This document shows positions 1 to 8,026 of a stretch of 64,000 nucleotides of DNA, piece after piece. The DNA comes from Rhodanobacter fulvus Jip2 (GTDB taxonomy: Bacteria; Pseudomonadota; Gammaproteobacteria; Xanthomonadales; Rhodanobacteraceae). A program made the translations under genes and the position numbers. The notes below the pieces were generated by a model, which saw only the letters and a program-made list of their open reading frames with translations, did no database searches and had not been told where the DNA came from. The stretch spans positions 310,001 through 374,000 of the forward strand of contig NZ_AJXU01000028.1 in assembly GCF_000264315.1 (NCBI RefSeq). Direction: 5' to 3'. The first letter of the stretch is position 1; each line of letters opens with the position of its first letter.

Positions 1-797
1 TAGTACGCGGTCACCAGCAGCGGCTTGCGTTGGGGTGGCCAGATAATGGCCACGTCGTTGGTCTCGCCCTGGCTACCACTGCCGGTCTTGTCGCCGGCCG
101 TCCACTCTTTGGGCAGGCCTGCGCGCAGGGCGTCGAGACCGGTGGTGCATTCGCGCAGCCATTGAAGCAGCAGGCCTCGCGATGCGAGGGAAAGCCGGTC
201 GCCCAGCAGAACGCGGTGCAGATCGGACAGCATGGCATCCGGCGTGGTGGTGTCGCGGATATCGCCCGGACGGCCCAGGTTGAGTTCGGGCTCGATGCGA
301 TCGAGCCGGGTGGTTTCATCACCCAGGCTGCGCGCGAATGCGGTGATCGCGGTTGGGCCACCCAGGCTGGCGAGCAGGAGGTTGGCGGCGGTGTTATCGC
401 TCAAGGTCACCGCGGCCGCGCAGAGGTCGGCCACGCTCAGGCCCGGTGCGCCCACGTGCTTGCTGGTGATCGGCGCGTAACTCAGCAACACGTCCTTGCC
501 ATAGACCACGCGACGATCGAGTCGCTCCTTGCCGCTATCCACCCGCGCCAGCACGGCGGCAGCGGCGAGCCACTTGAACGTGCTGCACATCAGGAAACGC
601 TCGCCAGCGCGATGCTGGATGCGGTGGCCGCTCTGCGTGTCGAGGATGGAAACACCGAGCCGGCCGCCATGCTTGCGCTCCAGTGCGGTGAACTGTGTGG
701 TGGCCTGGTCAGCGGTTGCTGCCCAGGCCAAGCCGGGGCGGAGGGTCAGCGCGAATGCGCCCATCAAGGTGTTTTTTAGCAGGTCGCGTCGATTCAC
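1..797 (-). CDS. bla: class A beta-lactamase, L2-like, truncated by window edge
   Basis: A periplasmic serine beta-lactamase that hydrolyses penicillins and cephalosporins. Read from a GTG at 797 it gives 265 residues and is still open at base 1, so the C-terminus lies outside. All class A hallmarks are visible: S-T-F-K at 72-75 with the nucleophile Ser72, S-D-N at 133-135, R-I-E-P-E-L-N of the omega loop with general base Glu169, and K-T-G at 237-239. The N-terminus starts M-N-R-R-D-L-L-K, a twin-arginine export signal followed by a hydrophobic stretch, as in the chromosomal L2 enzymes of Stenotrophomonas. A Cys directly precedes the catalytic Ser. No ampR-like regulator is seen next to it. 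The family is certain; the substrate spectrum cannot be read from sequence. Confidence 0.93.
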   Translation of the reverse strand, partial: MNRRDLLKNTLMGAFALTLRPGLAWAATADQATTQFTALERKHGGRLGVSILDTQSGHRIQHRAGERFLMCSTFKWLAAAAVLARVDSGKERLDRRVVYGKDVLLSYAPITSKHVGAPGLSVADLCAAAVTLSDNTAANLLLASLGGPTAITAFARSLGDETTRLDRIEPELNLGRPGDIRDTTTPDAMLSDLHRVLLGDRLSLASRGLLLQWLRECTTGLDALRAGLPKEWTAGDKTGSGSQGETNDVAIIWPPQRKPLLVTAY

Positions 798-931
798 GGG
801 ATGACCTTTCGCAGCGGTTATGAAGACGCCAATGGTGGCTGAGGCGGCCGCCCATTCGCGGCGCAAACCATGGCATTGCCGTGGCAGCGCAACCTGGTCA
901 CGATTCCCTTCTCATGATGGTGTGGATGGCG

Positions 932-974
932 CTTCGACTCCGCCCGCTGCGCGGGCTACGCTCAGCGCGAACGG
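932..974. repeat. short palindromic repeat of Xanthomonadales type
   Basis: Lies between the beta-lactamase start and the next small ORF. It contains a GC-rich hairpin (GCCCGCTGCGCGGGC) followed by GCTACGCTCAGCGCGAACGG. Sequences of this sort, ending in CAGCGCGAACGG and starting GCTTCGACTCCG, recur intergenically in Xanthomonad genomes. Only this copy is seen in the window, so the family assignment rests on memory. Confidence 0.4.
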
Positions 975-1035
975 CTGGGGATCGGGCGGGTGGTCATCGC
1001 GCTGCCGACCCTCGCAAGCAAGTCGGCTCGGTCCG

Positions 1036-1236
1036 TCATTGATCGCTCGAACGGATATGGTCCAGCCCGTCCGGGCTCAGTTCGAACCGTTGGCGATCGA
1101 CCTTGTCGCGACCGGTCTGCACCAGAAGCCCCGCTGCCAGCAGACGGGCGCTGACGTCGGCGGGCACCATCGCTGCCCTGCCCTCGGCCACCCAGGTGAG
1201 ATAGTCCAGATCGGTCGGATCGCGTTGTTCTGTCAT
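1036..1236 (-). CDS. small hypothetical protein, 66 aa
   Basis: Unrecognised small cytoplasmic protein beginning M-T-E-Q-R-D-P. It has no signal peptide or membrane segment. A helical stretch (V-P-A-D-V-S-A-R-L-L-A-A-G-L-L) followed by a basic segment and F-E-L-S-P-D-G resembles the recognition part and wing of a small winged helix, but this is only an impression. I chose the ATG at 1236; a GTG two codons upstream (1242) would add two residues. It is oriented like the beta-lactamase but separated by a repeat, so there is no evidence of an operon. The reading frame has good codon use, which is why I prefer it to the longer overlapping ORF in another frame. Confidence 0.6.
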   Translation of the reverse strand: MTEQRDPTDLDYLTWVAEGRAAMVPADVSARLLAAGLLVQTGRDKVDRQRFELSPDGLDHIRSSDQ

Positions 1237-1338
1237 TGGCACGTGTTCCGTTGCTTTGGTGCATGCAGCTTGCCCGCTGCATGGCGACGATGGCGTCGAC
1301 GCATCAACCGGCGAAGACGTTGAACCGCGGCGCCGCGT

Positions 1339-1719
1339 TTACCGATACACCCAATGGCGTGAAACGACGAAGCTGATGACGGCAAGACAGGCCTCGACCG
1401 CGGGCTTTGCCAGCCATGCCATCTGCAAGCCGAGTTTCGCTTCCACCGCCGTGACCAAAAGGGTGCTGAGCGCGGTCAACGGCAGCCACATGGCCAGGAA
1501 GCGCAGAAACCGGTGGGGGCCGAGCCGGGTGTCGGGTGTGCCGAACGTGAAGCGGCCATTCGCCCAGAAACCCAGCAGCGCACCGGTTATGCGGCCAAGA
1601 ACATTGGCCACCGGGGCCGGCGTGCCAAGCGCCGTCAACACCACGAACACCGCCCAGTCGGCGGTCAACAGACCGAGTCCGACCATCAAGAAGCTGACTC
1701 CCTGTCGCGCCAAGCTCAT
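1339..1719 (-). CDS. GtrA-family membrane protein
   Basis: A 126-residue integral membrane protein with four hydrophobic segments, matching the GtrA family (flippase-like proteins thought to move polyprenyl-linked sugars across the inner membrane). Characteristic features are the R-Q-G-V-S-F-L-M-V-G-L opening, A-N-V-L-G-R-I-T-G in the second helix, the W-A-N-G-R-F-T-F-G loop, and a C-terminus ending in S-R-H-W-V-Y-R. The frame stays open much further upstream, but the ATG at 1719 has a GGAG box five bases before it and gives the usual family length. No glycosyltransferase partner lies next to it, so the sugar and acceptor are unknown. Confidence 0.82.
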   Translation of the reverse strand: MSLARQGVSFLMVGLGLLTADWAVFVVLTALGTPAPVANVLGRITGALLGFWANGRFTFGTPDTRLGPHRFLRFLAMWLPLTALSTLLVTAVEAKLGLQMAWLAKPAVEACLAVISFVVSRHWVYR

Positions 1720-2026
1720 TGAATCTCCGCTGGGTTGCCGTGTGCATGGCAGCAAAGTCTCGCGTACTTGGCGCGGGGGTGGAAGCGCGGCGGTGCGTTC
1801 CGTCATCGCATGGCACATGGCAATGCGCATCGACAGCGGGGGAAGCTCCTGACGGCGATGCCATCGGCGGCGTTCCAGCGGGCGTCGACAAGCTTGCCGA
1901 AAACGCAATCCAACTTTGCGGTGAATGGTGTGGTTGCGGCATGTGCAAACGCAGACACTCTGCTTGCGCTGCGCCACACGGGAAACCCGGCGCCCCTCCA
2001 CCACCCCACCCACCAAGGCCAACCTC

Positions 2027-2722
2027 ATGAAGTTCTACTACCACCCGTCTCCCAACCCCTCCAAGGTCGCCCTGTTTCTCGAAGAATCCGGGCTTGATTA
2101 CCAGATGGTGCCGGTCGACACGGCCAGAGGCGAGCAGCACGGCGCCGCCTACCGCGCCATCAACCCCAATGGCAAAACCCCGGCCCTGGTCGACGGCGAT
2201 GCCGTGGTCTTCGACAGCACGGCGATCCTGCTTTATCTCGCGGTGAAGCACGGCAAGTTCCTGCCCGAGAACACGCCGGAAGTTCGCAGCCGGATGTATT
2301 CGTGGCTGATGTTCATCGCCACCGGCATCGGTCCGTTCTCCGGCCAGGCGGTGCATTTCAGGCACTTCGCCCCCGAGCCCAAGGCCTACGCGCTCCATCG
2401 CTACGACTTCGAAGCGCGGCGCCACTGGCGGATTCTCGATGAGCACTTGGCCACCCGCACGTTCATGGTCAACGAGGAATACACCATCGTCGACATGGCC
2501 TTGTGGGGCTGGGCGCGCGCCCTGCCCTTCATGTTTGGCGAACAGGGCTGGGGCGACTTTCCGCACGTCAAACGTTTCCTCGACCGCGTCAATGCGCGCC
2601 CGGCCGCCCAGCGCGCCGAAGCGTTGAAGGATGCGCACACGTTCAAGACGGAGATGGACCAGGAATACCTCGACGCGATGTATCCCCACAACGCGGATCG
2701 CGCGGCGACGGCTGCCGTCTGA
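2027..2722 (+). CDS. glutathione S-transferase family protein
   Basis: A 231-residue soluble GST. The N-terminal thioredoxin-like domain (about 1-80) opens M-K-F-Y-Y-H-P-S-P-N-P-S-K-V and holds the glutathione-binding cis-proline region N-G-K-T-P-A-L-V and the D-S-T-A-I motif. The helical C-terminal domain has the N-capping-type segment E-E-Y-T-I-V-D-M-A-L-W-G-W. The layout resembles bacterial YghU/Ure2p- and beta-type enzymes. The open frame extends upstream but the ATG at 2027 starts the fold exactly. It is divergent from the GtrA gene. The substrate is not deducible. Confidence 0.9.
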   Translation: MKFYYHPSPNPSKVALFLEESGLDYQMVPVDTARGEQHGAAYRAINPNGKTPALVDGDAVVFDSTAILLYLAVKHGKFLPENTPEVRSRMYSWLMFIATGIGPFSGQAVHFRHFAPEPKAYALHRYDFEARRHWRILDEHLATRTFMVNEEYTIVDMALWGWARALPFMFGEQGWGDFPHVKRFLDRVNARPAAQRAEALKDAHTFKTEMDQEYLDAMYPHNADRAATAAV

Positions 2723-2782
2723 CTCACCGGTGCCGTGGTGGCTCCATGGCCGCCACGGCGTCCCTTTTTCTCCGCGCCCGAA

Positions 2783-3247
2783 TCAGCGTGGCGTCGTCGC
2801 CGGCGCGGCCTGTGCCGGCGGCGGGCCGTAGGTGGGTGTGTCGCGGTATTGCGCCGGCACATCCCACATGCGCCCGGCGTAGAAGACCGCCCAGGCCACC
2901 ACAAACAGGCACATCACCCACACCCATACCGGGATCGACGAACGCGCCTCGGCACGCCGCGGGTCGAAGGGATCGTCGGTGCTGAAGGCATCCACGGTCA
3001 GGTGCAACTCGCCGCGCCGGGTCGAGCCCGGGCGCAAGCCCGACACGATGATGCCGGGGCCGTTCTGCACGTGGAACGGGATTTCCTCCACACCTTCGGC
3101 GCCGCTGTGATCCTCGGCGCGGATGATCAGCCGATGCGGGCCGTCGGCCAGCTTGCGGGTATCGAGGGTCAGCGCGGTCGGCAGTTCGTGGTCCACCACC
3201 GGCTGCAGATCGTCGTCGAGGTAGACGCGTACGTGGGACTTGGACAT
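2783..3247 (-). CDS. oxidase-operon protein: Ig-like domain plus C-terminal membrane anchor
   Basis: Last gene of the cbb3-type oxidase operon, 154 residues from an ATG at 3247. Residues about 1-90 look like a beta-sandwich: alternating strands around L-D-T-R-K-L-A-D-G-P-H-R-L-I-I-R-A-E-D resemble bacterial Ig-like domains such as the one at the end of FixG. A single hydrophobic helix (about 115-135, V-W-V-W-V-M-C-L-F-V-V-A-W-A-V-F-Y) follows, then a Pro/Ala-rich tail. There is no CXXCH, so it is not a cytochrome. By position it may be an assembly or stabilising factor of the oxidase. That role is inference. Eleven bases separate it from the preceding small gene. Confidence 0.72.
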   Translation of the reverse strand: MSKSHVRVYLDDDLQPVVDHELPTALTLDTRKLADGPHRLIIRAEDHSGAEGVEEIPFHVQNGPGIIVSGLRPGSTRRGELHLTVDAFSTDDPFDPRRAEARSSIPVWVWVMCLFVVAWAVFYAGRMWDVPAQYRDTPTYGPPPAQAAPATTPR

Positions 3248-3258
3248 GGCGGATTTCC

Positions 3259-3423
3259 TCAACGGTCCTTGCGCAGGATTTCGTACTTGGCGTGATGCGG
3301 GTCTTTCTCGCCGGGCCGGAAGATCATCCAGAACATCGCGACGAAACAACCGATGGTGATCGCGCCGGCGATCGCGATGATGGCGACGTTGCCCCAGAAC
3401 GGCCCGAGAAAAGCATGATGCAT
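3259..3423 (-). CDS. ccoQ: CcoQ-like small membrane subunit of cbb3-type oxidase
   Basis: A 54-residue protein with one transmembrane helix (about 11-34: W-G-N-V-A-I-I-A-I-A-G-A and following) and a charged tail, the size and topology of CcoQ/FixQ, which stabilises the cbb3 oxidase complex. The ATG at 3423 is preceded by a GGAG box seven bases upstream; the frame is open further but nothing upstream is protein-like. It sits 13 bases after the cytochrome c subunit, inside the operon. Sequence identity to known CcoQ cannot be judged by eye, so the name rests on size, topology and place. Confidence 0.65.
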   Translation of the reverse strand: MHHAFLGPFWGNVAIIAIAGAITIGCFVAMFWMIFRPGEKDPHHAKYEILRKDR

Positions 3424-3436
3424 GACGATCTCCTGC

Positions 3437-4420
3437 TCACGGGCCCTTGGCGCGCACGGCAGCCACGTCGGCCGCGGTCGCCGGCTTGGCGTGGTTGCCC
3501 CACGAGCTGCGCTCGTAGTTGACGATGTTGGCGATGTCCGCATCGCTCAACTGATCGGCGAACGGCGGCATCACGCTGCTGTAGGCCACGCCGCCGATGG
3601 TGACGCCGTGCGCACCTTGCAGCACGGTGTGGATGTGCAGGGTCGGATTGTCCGCATCCACCGCGGCGTTGCCCTTGAGCGGCGGGAACGCGCCGGGGAT
3701 GCCTTCGCCGGTGGCCTGGTGGCAGGCGGAACAGTTGGCCATGAACAGGCTCTGGCCCTTGGCGGCGTCGTAGCTGTAGCCACCGCTGGCAGCCGCGGTT
3801 GGTGCCGGTGCCGCTGCGGGCGCCGCCGAGGTCATGCCGCCCATGCCGCCGTTCATGGCGTAGCCCGGCATCGGCGTCTGTTTCAGCGACAACAGGTAGG
3901 CCACCAGCGCCTTGGCCTGCCGGGTCGGGATCACCTCGCCCTGCTTCGGCGCAAACGCGGCCGGCACCGGCACGGCCGTCTCGCCGGGCGGCACGGTGGT
4001 CACCACATGGAACAGGAACTTGAAGTTAGGCATCACCGACTCGGGCACCACCGCGCGCGGGTCGAACAGGTGGATGTACTGCCACACGTCACTGGGTTTG
4101 CTGCTGCCGATAGTGGAGAGATCCGGCCCGGTACGCTCGGAGCCGAGCAGCTCCGGTGTCTGGTAGGCGAAATCGCCCGGCGCGGATGGACGGCCAAACA
4201 CCTTGTCCTCGGCCAGCGGACGCACCTGCTGAGTGTGGCAATACGCGCAACCGTTGGCGGCGTACACCGCGCTGCCTTCCGCCTGCAAGGCCGTCAACGG
4301 CTTCACGCCCGGGCCCGGCGGGGTTTTCGACAGGTCGATGGCCGGGATCACCGCAATTCCCATCACGATGACGATGTAGACAAGCAGTGCGCCGCCGGCA
4401 ATCTGCAGCAACTTTTTCAT
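3437..4420 (-). CDS. ccoO: CcoO-type cytochrome c subunit fused to a second cytochrome c domain
   Basis: A 327-residue membrane-anchored dihaem cytochrome of the cbb3-type oxidase. An N-terminal helix (about 5-25) anchors a CcoO-like domain with haem site C58-A-Y-C-H62, the T-Q-Q-V-R-P segment and the ligand Met130 in S-V-M-P-N-F. A Gly/Ala/Pro linker (about 190-214) leads to a second cytochrome c domain with C230-S-A-C-H234 and M-P-P-F-A-D-Q carrying the axial Met. In standard operons the extra haem domains sit in a separate CcoP; here one is fused on and no separate CcoP is present. The ATG overlaps the ccoN stop by four bases. Confidence 0.88.
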   Translation of the reverse strand: MKKLLQIAGGALLVYIVIVMGIAVIPAIDLSKTPPGPGVKPLTALQAEGSAVYAANGCAYCHTQQVRPLAEDKVFGRPSAPGDFAYQTPELLGSERTGPDLSTIGSSKPSDVWQYIHLFDPRAVVPESVMPNFKFLFHVVTTVPPGETAVPVPAAFAPKQGEVIPTRQAKALVAYLLSLKQTPMPGYAMNGGMGGMTSAAPAAAPAPTAAASGGYSYDAAKGQSLFMANCSACHQATGEGIPGAFPPLKGNAAVDADNPTLHIHTVLQGAHGVTIGGVAYSSVMPPFADQLSDADIANIVNYERSSWGNHAKPATAADVAAVRAKGP

Positions 4421-5832
4421 GCGGCGGCCCCCTCGGTGCGAGCCAGGATGGGCGAGCCGGCATTACCGGTCTGCCCCGACGTCATCCGCCACACGTTCCA
4501 TGCAAACACGATGTGGGACAGGAACATCAGCAAGCCGCCGGCGCCGCGCCAGACCCAATACGGCGCCATGTCCGTCACCGACTGAATGAAGGGCCGCTGG
4601 TGCAGCCAGTCCAGCCCCTGGATGGTGCCGCCGATGGACAGCGCGATGACGTAGATGAAACTGCCCACCAGCGCCATCCAGAAATGCAGCGCAATGCCCA
4701 GCCGGCCGGGACTCTTGTGCGTAGCCAGCGGCAGCAGCGCATAGATGCCGCCCCACACCGCAAACGTGACGAAGCCATACATGGTCAGGTGCGAATGCCC
4801 GACGGTGAAGTTGGTGAGATGCCAGATCGCCTGCATCGAGCGGAACGCCTCGACCGTGCCCTGGGTCGAGCCGAACAGATAGCCGATCACGGCCACGAAA
4901 ATGAACATCAACGGATACGAGTGCGTCATGTCGCGGTAACGCCCGCGCATCGTCAGCAGGTAATTCGCGCTGCCGCCCCACACCGGCACCAGCATCGCCA
5001 CGCTGAACACGATCGCGGTGGTCTGCAACCACCACGGCAGCGGGCTGAACAGGAAATGGTGTCCGCCCAGCAGCGGGTAGAACAGCAGGTTGGTCCAGAA
5101 CGCGAACACGCCCAGCGCATAGGAATAGATCGGGCGGCTGAGGATCTTCGGAATCGCGTAATAGAAGACGCCCAACGCCAGCGGCGTAAACCACATGCCT
5201 ACCGCGTTGTGCATGTAGAAGCCGGAAATGGCGACCTGCCCCAGCCCATGCTGGTACCACGGCAGCGTGGCGACGATCGCGATCACGCAGGTCCACAGCA
5301 CCCCGCATACCGTGTACCAGTTGGAAAGATAGATGTCTTCGGTGGTGCGTCGCGCCACCGTGCCGATCAGATTCCAGCCGGTCACCAGCAGCGCGGCCAG
5401 GAATACCAGCCGGATCGGCCACGGCCACTCGCGGTACTCCAGGTCGCCCCAGTTGTAACCCAGCTCCAGCGCGATGGTGCCGGCGACGGCGGCGAGGTTG
5501 AACAGCGCCAGGCCGATCCAGGCCAGCTTGATGCTGTACAGCTTCGTGCCGCTACTGCGCGCGGCCACGTAATACGCCAGCCCGACCAGGCCGATGCTGG
5601 CCCAGCCATAGAACGTGTCGTTGGTGTGGATCGGCCGCAATCGCCCGAAAGTCAGGTACTTCGCCGCCCAGAAATCCGGCGCACCGAATTTGAAGGCCAG
5701 CAGCAACCCCACCGCCGTGGCAAACAGCAGCCAGCAGGTGGCCGAAACGGTGTATGCCGAGAACACGGCGGCCAATGCGCGATCATCTTCCGCGCTCACC
5801 GCCGAATGCTGTGCCGTGACAGTTGCCTGCAT
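4417..5832 (-). CDS. ccoN: cbb3-type cytochrome c oxidase subunit I
   Basis: Catalytic subunit of a C-family haem-copper oxidase that reduces oxygen to water and pumps protons in the inner membrane; 471 residues with about 12 hydrophobic helices. From the ATG at 5832 the metal ligands fall at places matching classical CcoN: low-spin haem His69, copper ligands His208, His258 and His259, the candidate cross-linked Tyr252 six residues before them, and His346/His348 in G-H-S-H. The N-terminal half diverges from textbook CcoN (R-P-I-H-T-N-D-T-F-Y-G-W). The frame is open to 5910, but that start would lie beside the FNR-type box; 5832 leaves room for a promoter. First gene of the operon. Confidence 0.9.
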   Translation of the reverse strand: MQATVTAQHSAVSAEDDRALAAVFSAYTVSATCWLLFATAVGLLLAFKFGAPDFWAAKYLTFGRLRPIHTNDTFYGWASIGLVGLAYYVAARSSGTKLYSIKLAWIGLALFNLAAVAGTIALELGYNWGDLEYREWPWPIRLVFLAALLVTGWNLIGTVARRTTEDIYLSNWYTVCGVLWTCVIAIVATLPWYQHGLGQVAISGFYMHNAVGMWFTPLALGVFYYAIPKILSRPIYSYALGVFAFWTNLLFYPLLGGHHFLFSPLPWWLQTTAIVFSVAMLVPVWGGSANYLLTMRGRYRDMTHSYPLMFIFVAVIGYLFGSTQGTVEAFRSMQAIWHLTNFTVGHSHLTMYGFVTFAVWGGIYALLPLATHKSPGRLGIALHFWMALVGSFIYVIALSIGGTIQGLDWLHQRPFIQSVTDMAPYWVWRGAGGLLMFLSHIVFAWNVWRMTSGQTGNAGSPILARTEGAAA

Positions 5833-5912
5833 CGTCCATCCCATCGCACGTGGTACGGCGTCCACGCGGGCGTCGGGGTCTGCGACCGTATACCCGTACG
5901 GAACACGCACCC

Positions 5913-5926
5913 ATGATCTGGATCAG
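5913..5926 (-). promoter_or_regulatory. FNR/Anr-type box upstream of ccoN
   Basis: The sequence ATGATCTGGATCAG contains the perfectly symmetrical core TGAT-N4-ATCA and matches the FNR/Anr consensus in eight of ten half-site positions. It lies 80 bases upstream of the chosen ccoN start, a usual distance for activation of a low-oxygen oxidase. Regulation by an FNR homologue is inferred; no such gene is in the window. Confidence 0.55.
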
Positions 5927-6170
5927 GAAATGCCAGGCCGCGCTCGGCACAGGCAGTGTCGAGCAGACATCTTGCGCGATCGCCTCGTCGTCATCTGGCA
6001 GACAATGGACGGCGCCGCTCGGCAGCAACCCGCATGTGCCACGACGGAAAAAACAAAACTTCGGGAGCGCCTCGGTTGCTCCTGCCACCGCGGGTTGGTC
6101 GGCCGCCATTGCCGCGGGAACGCGCGTGCGTGGCCCGCGTCGATCCACACGCGCGCCGTTCGTCGACATG

Positions 6171-6326
6171 GAGTAGGAGTGGAATGGCACTGACTCAAGC
6201 TCGTCATCCCCGCGAAAGCGGGGATCCAGCGTCTCTGGCAGCTTGAAGTCACTGGATTCCCGCTTTCGCGGGAATGACGAAAAGTGAGGCTTTTGCGTTC
6301 AAGTCAGTGCCATTCGAGTAGGAGTG
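6171..6326. mobile_element. 134-bp MITE-like element with 11-bp target duplication
   Basis: The element proper is 6182-6315. Its ends are perfect 14-bp inverted repeats (GAATGGCACTGACT at 6182 and its complement at 6302-6315). Directly outside, GAGTAGGAGTG occurs at 6171-6181 and again at 6316-6326, an 11-bp direct repeat that looks like a target-site duplication. Inside is a second inverted pair built on CGTCAT-CCCGCGAAAGCGGG, a repeat widespread in Proteobacteria. It contains no gene and sits just upstream of the VOC gene at 6358, so it was probably mobilised by an enzyme encoded elsewhere. Confidence 0.82.
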
Positions 6327-6357
6327 CTTTCCGCCGCTTTCGACCCGGAGAACCCGC

Positions 6358-6837
6358 ATGACCAGCAAGAACACCATTTGCCTTTGGTACGACGGCACCG
6401 CCCTGGACGCCGCCACCTTCTACGCCAAAACATTTCCGGACAGCGCCGTGGGCGCCGTGCATCACGCGCCGGGAGATTACCCGGCAGGCAAGCAGGGCGA
6501 TATCCTGACGGTCGAATTCAATGTCATGGGCATTCCGTGCCTGGGCTTGAATGGTGGCCCGGCATTCCGGCACAACGAGGCGTTTTCATTCCAGGTGGCC
6601 ACCGACGACCAGGCTGAAACCGACCACCTGTGGAACGCCATCATCGACAACGGAGGCCAGGCCAGCGAGTGCGGCTGGTGCAAGGACAAATGGGGCCTGT
6701 CGTGGCAGATCACCCCGCGCGCCCTGACCGCCGCGGTCACCGACCCCGACCCTGCCGCCGCCAGGCGTGCGTTCGACGCGATGATGACGATGACGAAGAT
6801 CGACATCGCGGCGATCGAGGCCGCCCGCCGCGGCTGA
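6358..6837 (+). CDS. VOC-family (PhnB / 3-demethylubiquinone methyltransferase-like) protein
   Basis: A 159-residue soluble protein of the vicinal-oxygen-chelate fold as found in PhnB-like proteins. It begins N-T-I-C-L-W-Y-D-G-T-A-L-D-A-A-T-F-Y, and contains the family signatures G-I-P-C-L-G-L-N-G-G-P, F-S-F-Q-V-A-T-D-D-Q, C-G-W-C-K-D-K-W-G-L-S-W-Q-I and a C-terminal M-M-T-M-T-K-I-D-I. Members are often annotated as 3-demethylubiquinone-9 3-methyltransferase, but the fold has no methyltransferase site and the true substrate is unknown. A GGAG box precedes the ATG by eight bases. The mobile element immediately upstream probably displaced or replaced its original promoter. Confidence 0.88.
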   Translation: MTSKNTICLWYDGTALDAATFYAKTFPDSAVGAVHHAPGDYPAGKQGDILTVEFNVMGIPCLGLNGGPAFRHNEAFSFQVATDDQAETDHLWNAIIDNGGQASECGWCKDKWGLSWQITPRALTAAVTDPDPAAARRAFDAMMTMTKIDIAAIEAARRG

Positions 6838-6858
6838 TCGCGGCCACATCACACCAGC

Positions 6859-6912
6859 TTCTTTCCCCCGCTCCGCGGGGAACGTGCCGAAGGCGGAAGG
6901 GCGCTCTTGCTC
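6859..6912. repeat. decayed copy of palindromic repeat family 2
   Basis: CCCCCGCTCCGCGGGG followed by a spacer and GGGCGCTCTTGCTC matches, with substitutions, the repeat at 44221-44274 (hairpin, then GTGCCCGA...GGGCGCTCTTGCTC). It fills the gap between the VOC gene and the secreted protein at 7081. Confidence 0.55.
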
Positions 6913-7080
6913 CTGATCCTTTGCGCCCTCACGCCCGCCCCTTGGCACGCGCACACAGCCATGACTCGGAGTACCGTCCCCGCCCCTGGGGCTCGAGAAG
7001 GAAGCATCCCCGGCATGTATGGGGGTTTCAGCGATTCGAGTAGATCCCGGCCGTGGTATCAATCAATGCGAGGGCTTGCG

Positions 7081-7860
7081 ATGAAAAGATTGATGAACAA
7101 CATGTTGGTGCTGACCGCCTTGCTGCTGCCGTTTCCGTTGATGGCAGCGAGTGCATTCGATGGCACATGGAAGATCGATGTCAGCAAGATCCACGGCTCC
7201 GGAACAGCGGAGGTGATGACGCTCAAGGACGGCTTGTACACCTGCAATTGCGCGCCGCCCATCCACATCAAGGCCGACGGCACTGACCAGCCCATCAGCG
7301 GGCGACCGGACATGGACCACATGGCCGTGAAGGTCGTCAACGACCACGTCGTCGAGCAGACTGCCAAGAAGGACGGCAAGGTCGTCTTCACCCGCACCTA
7401 TACGGTGGCCCCGGACGGCAAGACCGCCACCTTCGTGGCCACGTCCGATCGCGGCAAGCACGCGACGTTCCATGGAACCCTGACGCGCGTGGGCGACGGG
7501 GCACCGGGTTCGAACGCCCTGGCCGGCTCCTGGCAGATTGCGAGCTACCAGAGCGCCTCGGAGAACAGGCTGACCTCCACCTACAAGGTCGACGGCGACA
7601 CGGTGACCATGTCCAACAAGCTGGGTGAATCCTACACAGCCAAGCTCGGCGGCAAGCCGGTCGCTGTAGCGGGCGACCCGGACCATGACACCGTCGCGGT
7701 AAAAATGGTGGGGGATGCCCTGCAGGAGACCAACTACCGGGACGGCAAGCTCACTTCGATATCGAAGATGACGGTGTCGCCGGACGGCAAGCAGATGACC
7801 ACCGTGTCCACCTACAAACCCACCAACCGCGGCATCACGCTGGTGGCCAACAAGCAATAG
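7081..7860 (+). CDS. secreted hypothetical protein, two similar halves
   Basis: A 259-residue exported protein of unknown function. The N-terminus is a typical Sec signal (M-K-R-L-M-N-N then a hydrophobic core ending A-A-S-A-F-D-G-T-W). The mature part reads as two related beta-rich modules: each carries a W-K/Q-I opening, a D-H-x-A-V-K-x-V motif and a V-x-P-D-G-K segment (T-Y-T-V-A-P-D-G-K in the first half, K-M-T-V-S-P-D-G-K in the second). C-N-C-A-P-P in the first half is the only cysteine cluster. The fold may be lipocalin-like. The longer frame starting at 6907 adds repeat-derived sequence and is rejected. Confidence 0.75.
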   Translation: MKRLMNNMLVLTALLLPFPLMAASAFDGTWKIDVSKIHGSGTAEVMTLKDGLYTCNCAPPIHIKADGTDQPISGRPDMDHMAVKVVNDHVVEQTAKKDGKVVFTRTYTVAPDGKTATFVATSDRGKHATFHGTLTRVGDGAPGSNALAGSWQIASYQSASENRLTSTYKVDGDTVTMSNKLGESYTAKLGGKPVAVAGDPDHDTVAVKMVGDALQETNYRDGKLTSISKMTVSPDGKQMTTVSTYKPTNRGITLVANKQ

Positions 7861-7884
7861 CGGAAAGCGTTCGTCGTTCCACCG

Positions 7885-7915
7885 GCGAAAGTCAGGCCAG
7901 TTGCCTGGCTTTCGC
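7885..7915 (+). terminator. hairpin after the secreted protein gene
   Basis: Stem GCGAAAGTCAGGC with GCCTGGCTTTCGC (12 of 13 pairs) and a five-base loop, 24 bases after the stop at 7860. There is no clear U tract, so termination is likely but not certain. Confidence 0.5.
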
Positions 7916-8026
7916 TCGGAATCAGTGCTGCAAATCGAAACCCGCAAGCTCCATGTCGATCCAGCGCGCTCGTTCGTCGATACAAGAAATCGGCCCCACC
8001 GCCCGCCGTAACCCAAGGAGGCAGCC

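Noticed and set aside
30-779. 249-residue plus-strand open frame at the window start
   Set aside because: It is antisense to the beta-lactamase, whose active-site motifs are all intact.
1304-2689. 461-residue minus-strand open frame across the GST gene
   Set aside because: It runs antisense to a recognisable GST and through an intergenic gap; it contains no family motif.
4387-5916. 509-residue plus-strand open frame opposite ccoN
   Set aside because: The minus strand encodes all haem-copper ligands in order; the plus frame is a Gln/Arg-rich shadow.
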